Shown here: piece after piece, positions 51,466 through 55,105 of the stretch | How the letters are laid out: every line of letters starts with the position of its first letter | Position numbering within the stretch: the stretch's first letter is position 1 | Assembly (NCBI RefSeq): GCF_021261315.1 | Contig: NZ_JAJSAX010000011.1 | Coordinates: forward strand, 1 to 55,105 | DNA length: 55,105 bases | Reading direction: 5' to 3' | Origin: Epilithonimonas sp. JDS | GTDB taxonomy: Bacteria > Bacteroidota > Bacteroidia > Flavobacteriales > Weeksellaceae | Program-made: the position numbers and the translations under genes | The notes under the pieces: model-generated | What the model saw: the letters and a program-made list of their open reading frames with translations, nothing else | The model's database searches: none | Told to the model about the DNA's origin: nothing

Positions 51466-52140
51466 CTATTTTGAGTGGCTGATTTTCAGATTTCGGAAAT
51501 AGCCTTCTGTTCCTACATCGACAAATAAGCCGACTGCACCCATCGCATCGGGTCCTTGTTTAAGGTCATTCACGATAAGGGAGGGATATTTATTCTTGTT
51601 TAAAAAAAGTTTTGCCTTGCTGCCTTTGATCTCAATTTTCATTGAGATCCATTCATTCAGACCCATGTCAGCATAGGTCTCATATTTCTCAGGATTCTCT
51701 TTTCTCAGACGTTCATATTTATAATCAGGATAAGAAAAGTATTGAATGGAGTGATTTCGTCTTACCTGATCTTCAGCTCTGCCATTTGTCGGACGTATAT
51801 ATATCGATTCAAATTTGGAATTGGTTTCATTGATCCTGAATGCCAATCCGATAAACCCGCGGTCTGTTGGAGAAGCGGTAGGGAGAAGCAGGCTTAGAAC
51901 TTCCACCTCGATAATGCCATTTTTAAAATCAGAGTTCTGTATCCTTACAAAGGTAGGTTCGTCCGCTTCTTTCACGGTAGGATCTTTTACGACCCTTAAG
52001 ATACTTTCACCTTGTGAATTATCGATTTGCATTTTGACCTTATTGGGCAGAAGATTGCTACTATCTAAATTTATTTTTTGGCTGTAAGCACTTTCTGCTG
52101 CAAAAAGAAAGAGAAACCAGATTATTCTTATATTTTTCAT
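51466..52140 (-). CDS. Secreted DUF1080-like concanavalin-fold protein
   Basis: A 224-residue exported protein. I placed the start at 52140 (MKNIRIIWFLFLFAAESAYS), a good signal peptide; the longer frame from 52182 adds 14 residues before it. The mature part (FKNGIIEVEVLSLLL, TDRGFIGLAFRINETNSKFE, SMKIEIKGSKAKLFLNKNKY, GAVGLFVDVGTEGYFRNLKI) is the layout of 3-keto-disaccharide-hydrolase/DUF1080-type sandwiches, which bind or cut glycans. It follows the beta-helix pseudogene on the same strand. Confidence 0.75.
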   Translation of the reverse strand: MKNIRIIWFLFLFAAESAYSQKINLDSSNLLPNKVKMQIDNSQGESILRVVKDPTVKEADEPTFVRIQNSDFKNGIIEVEVLSLLLPTASPTDRGFIGLAFRINETNSKFESIYIRPTNGRAEDQVRRNHSIQYFSYPDYKYERLRKENPEKYETYADMGLNEWISMKIEIKGSKAKLFLNKNKYPSLIVNDLKQGPDAMGAVGLFVDVGTEGYFRNLKISHSK

Positions 52141-52178
52141 ATTATTTAGTATAGGTTTGAGAGCTGCATTTATAGACC

Positions 52179-53230
52179 TCATTTTTTAAAAAGTCCCGCA
52201 TTTAATTCCGAACCTATCGAACCCTCCGCCAATTGCAGGTAATTGCGTTTGCTCTGATCTTTTTCAAAGATAACAGTTCCTGAGGTTTTTACGTTTTTCA
52301 TTTCCAGAAAATCCGTTGACGTGGCATCACTGTCGCTTAGCGGACCGCTTCCATATCCTGCCAGTTTATTGTAATTGACAAAAATGCAATCAGAAGCTCT
52401 ATACCTGCGTTGACTTCCCTTTTCCCTTATCCATATGGTACTTGTATTGGCGATGATGTTATGATGAAAGTCAAAATCATCTCCATTGGTTCCCTGTGTG
52501 GTCCAGACCCCGCAGAAGTAGCCGCCATAGACCAATGAATGTCTCATCGCACTGCGGCTGCCCTTGTTTCCATCGTTTTTCCAAAAGACAACAGGAATTT
52601 TACAGTTGAAAAAAACGCAATGGTCGATCACCAGTCCGTATCCATTGGCTATAACGCCGACGTGTAATGGCAGTACATCTACATTCCCGGCAAACAGGCA
52701 CTGGCTCACCAGCAGGTCATCCAGTTTTTTCCCATCACGCCATATAGGGTAGGAGCGGCGTAAATTATTGGCATCTATGTAAGTATAATCCGGACTTCCT
52801 GTAAACCGTAAGCCTTCAATGGTTACATGGCTTACCTCAGGTTGTATGCCCCTTGCTTCTTCTCCGCCTATGCCGTGTTCAAGGGGTACAGCTGTTATGA
52901 TGACCGGCATTTTATTAGGTGTCCAGTCTGCATCATCCGGCATTACTTCGGCGCGGATGACAGACGGTTGGTAACGCTGTATTTATCATTGTTAAATAAA
53001 ACGGTTTGAGTTAAAATATGAATGCCTTCTGAAAGAATGATCGTTGTTTCTCCCTTTTCTTTGTTCAGGTTAACACGTCTGGCAGCCTCTGAGAGATTCT
53101 TTAACGGTTGGGTCTTTGTTCCGGAATTGGTATCATTGCCGATTCTTGGATCAACATACAATTGCTCTGCCTTGATCCAAAGCAGGTTCATGAAGAAGAA
53201 TAAAAGACCGAGTGTTGCAGATTTTATCAT
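52179..53230 (-). pseudogene. Secreted parallel beta-helix protein gene with a frameshift
   Basis: The first frame begins MIKSATLGLLFFFMNLLWIK (signal peptide), then YVDPRIGNDTNSGTKTQPLK and ends SSAPK at 52943. The proper continuation (IRAEVMPDDADWTPNKMPVI onward) is in the next frame, after a shift between about 52955 and 52985. The body has right-handed beta-helix repeats (VSHVTIEGLRFTG, LVSQCLFAGN, LVIDHCVFFNCKIPVVFWKN), as in pectate lyases and other polysaccharide enzymes. The whole would be about 350 residues. Confidence 0.75.
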
Positions 53231-53298
53231 ATTCTTTTTTTTCTGTAAAAGTAGAAAGATACATCTCCTGCAAAAAGGTCATTTTATATTTAAAGTTG

Positions 53299-54168
53299 TC
53301 ATTTTATACTCTTCCGGTATTGCTGGGGCGTGATGTGGGTCATTTTTTTGAAGAAACGGTTGAAATTGGAAGGGTCAGAGAATCCCAGTTCATAGGAGAT
53401 CTCTTTTGCGGATTTATTCTGATGCAGCTGTTTTTTTATTTCTGAAACTAGCTTGTGATGGATCATCTGCTGCGCTGACAATCCGCTGAACTGCCTGCAG
53501 ATCTTATTGAGGAATCCTGGACTGATGTTAAGCATTCTGGTGTAGGCGTCAACGGTCTGGTCCTGTAGGAATCTTTTTTCCAGCAGCGACCGGAATCTGT
53601 AGAAATCCGTATGGACATACGTGTCGGGCTGGACATGGTATGCACCTGCATAATAGCGGTTGAGTACGATAAGCAGCTGGTATAAAATTGACCTGATCAT
53701 ATGATTGCTGTCATTCTGGATCTGTCCGAACTCGTGTTCTATTTCCTGCACAAGTTGCAGGCATTTCCCGAATGATGTTTCATCGATCTGCATTTCAGCG
53801 GGATGCGAATACTGATGAAAGTACTGGAACCTGTACAGAAAAAGTTCATCCGAAAAAAAGAGATGGAGAAAATCTTTATCAAAAAACAGCGTGTAGCCTT
53901 TTACCTGCTGTTCAATTTCCCAACGGCGAACCTGCCCTGGACTGGTAAAAATGATGGTCTGCGGTCGAATTGAGACTTTATTCTCGTTGAGTGTCAATGT
54001 TCCGGAGCCTTCTGTGATGAAGATAATTTCGTAAAAACTGAGTTGATGCAGTGAACTGTTTAATACGTAATTTTTCAGCGTTTCAATACGGCCGATATCC
54101 AATAAGAGCTCTGATCCATATTTAAAGGGTAGAAAATGATAAGTTTTAATTGGAGGGATCGATGCCAT
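53299..54168 (-). CDS. AraC family transcriptional regulator
   Basis: A 289-residue protein. The N-terminal half is a cupin-like sensor (FITEGSGTLTLNENKVSIRP, IIFTSPGQVRRWEI). The C-terminal DNA-binding domain is complete with both HTHs (YTRMLNISPGFLNKICRQFS, AKEISYELGFSDPSNFNRFF) and the end ITPQQYRKSI. It is upstream of, and reads toward, the damaged polysaccharide-type genes at 53230-50473 on the same strand, so it probably once activated them in response to a sugar-derived signal. Confidence 0.88.
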   Translation of the reverse strand: MASIPPIKTYHFLPFKYGSELLLDIGRIETLKNYVLNSSLHQLSFYEIIFITEGSGTLTLNENKVSIRPQTIIFTSPGQVRRWEIEQQVKGYTLFFDKDFLHLFFSDELFLYRFQYFHQYSHPAEMQIDETSFGKCLQLVQEIEHEFGQIQNDSNHMIRSILYQLLIVLNRYYAGAYHVQPDTYVHTDFYRFRSLLEKRFLQDQTVDAYTRMLNISPGFLNKICRQFSGLSAQQMIHHKLVSEIKKQLHQNKSAKEISYELGFSDPSNFNRFFKKMTHITPQQYRKSIK

Positions 54169-54288
54169 CTTTTATAATTGATTTACCATAAAACGGATAT
54201 GTTAAAAATAATGATTTTTTCAGATGTTCACAACAACGTTTAGATATGGTACTTCTATAAATTAGATAAAGCTTGAGTAACAATTTGA

Positions 54289-55104
54289 TTATTTTTTATC
54301 CTTCAAATAAGCACTTGCATTGGTGTTGTTAGGATTGAGTTCGAGTGATTTTTTATAATTGACTATGGCTTCTTTGCGATTTCCCATCGCTTCTAAAGTT
54401 TCTGCATAACTATCATAAACATTCGCACTGCTTGGAAATAAAAAAGTATTCAATTGAAAGACCTGTAATGCGTCGTTTTTTTTATTTTGTTCTAAAAGTT
54501 GATAGCCCCAAGAATTTAATTCATCTTCTGAAAGTTTAAAATCTTTGTTGTTTTTTGTAATTTTCTTATAAATAGTAAATGCGTTCTGAAATTTATTCTC
54601 AATAAGTTTCTGACGTAGTTCTTTTAGATTTTTACTCAATCCAAAACCATTTTTAACTTTCATATCCGGGAAATAGTAGCCGGCAATTTCGTCAATGAAC
54701 CATTCAGGATTGGATCCTTGAAGATTGGTTAATACCACAATTGAAAGATCATCCTTTGGATATACGAATAATGCCGAACGCATTCCGCCAACGGGCGTTG
54801 CTGCAGGATGATCTTCTCTCTCAACCGTTGGCCATCCCAGCGCATATCCATTGGTCAATTTGTTGAATCCATCGATGTGTCCGTCGTTAAGCTTTGCGGA
54901 AGTGAAAAGCTCCTGGACACTGTTTTTACTGTGTAAAAGCTTCCCGTTTTGCAATGCGAGAAGCCATTTGCTTAGATCTTCCGAAGTGGAAATAATGCCT
55001 GTCGCAGTTCTGAAGAATACGGGGAATGTAGCAAAAGCATTGTGCAGTTTTCCGTCATTGATCCATTTTCCGTCTGTATTGATAATTGTGGAATATGATC
55101 CAGC
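54289..55104 (-). CDS. Serine hydrolase (beta-lactamase fold) with TPR tail, N-terminus outside window
   Basis: The frame runs from the right edge to a stop at 54289, 271 codons, with no start in the window. GIISTSEDLSKWLLALQNGK and GWPTVEREDH..PVGGMRSAL are the second half of a class C beta-lactamase/EstB-like hydrolase (the G-G-M-R-S region stands for KTG). DLSIVVLTNLQG is also typical. The last ~90 residues form tetratricopeptide repeats (KKNDALQVFQLNTFLFPSS, RKEAIVNYKKSLELNPNN), a fusion common in Bacteroidota. The SxxK nucleophile lies beyond the window. Confidence 0.85.
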   Translation of the reverse strand, partial: AGSYSTIINTDGKWINDGKLHNAFATFPVFFRTATGIISTSEDLSKWLLALQNGKLLHSKNSVQELFTSAKLNDGHIDGFNKLTNGYALGWPTVEREDHPAATPVGGMRSALFVYPKDDLSIVVLTNLQGSNPEWFIDEIAGYYFPDMKVKNGFGLSKNLKELRQKLIENKFQNAFTIYKKITKNNKDFKLSEDELNSWGYQLLEQNKKNDALQVFQLNTFLFPSSANVYDSYAETLEAMGNRKEAIVNYKKSLELNPNNTNASAYLKDKK

Positions 55105-55105
55105 G

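Noticed and set aside
1..55105. CRISPR arrays, tRNA or rRNA genes, complete insertion sequences
   Set aside because: I looked for regular direct repeats, cloverleaf-like segments and transposase motifs and found none.

Overview
The window looks like the chromosome of a Bacteroidota, most likely a Flavobacteriia/Weeksellaceae organism of the Chryseobacterium type. The base composition is AT-rich. Several genes are preceded by the Bacteroidota -7 promoter element TAnnTTTG, and one has the full TTG-N19-TAnnTTTG form. Lipoproteins, AraC regulators, serine hydrolases and a GAF/PAS kinase of typical flavobacterial style are present. No rRNA, tRNA, CRISPR array or complete insertion sequence was seen. 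All function calls come from reading motifs and recalling families; nothing was searched.

Layout. (1) 1-2552: the end of a large catalase, its terminator, and two tail-to-tail Crp/Fnr-type regulators. (2) 2553-7857: a compact minus-strand set (TetR regulator, AarF/UbiB kinase, a 47-residue DUF2256 zinc protein, a cryptochrome/photolyase-like protein without the family's Fe-S cysteines, a TIGR03643 protein, an SDR without its catalytic Tyr), followed by a MarR gene with its own promoter. It resembles light- or stress-induced photolyase clusters. (3) 7858-15168: a fossil histidine kinase, an AmpG-like transporter, a PNPOx-fold stress protein, a soluble GAF-PAS-PAS histidine kinase divergent from a one-domain response regulator, and a CPA1 antiporter. 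(4) 15169-19833: a molybdenum enzyme group (fdhD, a small conserved protein, an FdhF/YdeP oxidoreductase) convergent with mobA. (5) 19834-25355: a frameshifted DUF4385 gene, a DUF2383 protein, a SnoaL-like protein, an unrecognised 335-residue protein near a macrodomain hydrolase, and a seven-repeat lipoprotein.

(6) 25474-32310: a DASH-type cryptochrome, serine hydrolase, an SDR gene broken by one amber codon, an HExxH lipoprotein, a truncated RadC gene and a small efflux-associated protein. (7) 32528-41573: a TetR-controlled RND efflux operon (TetR, TolC, adaptor, pump) with the same 13-bp operator before the repressor and before tolC, then a hydroxyacyl-CoA dehydrogenase, an SDR, and an AraC gene joined by deletion to the end of a DUF2798 gene. 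(8) 41574-43362: an NTF2-like secreted protein, a fossil AraC gene and a second one-domain response regulator that is a close paralogue of the first. (9) 43414-49210: an SOS-mutagenesis-type cassette: an S24/LexA-like repressor divergent from dinB and a second dnaE, with alkB downstream. (10) 49293-55105: a frameshifted DUF421 membrane protein, a decaying polysaccharide-type cluster with an AraC regulator, and a serine hydrolase running off the window.

The two strongest themes are DNA damage and light (two photolyase-family proteins, a translesion cassette, AlkB, catalase) and gene decay: at least eight broken or fossil genes lie between intact operons. Two diverged copies of a ~100-bp sequence, at about 15265 and 31037, form a dispersed repeat not explained by any gene.
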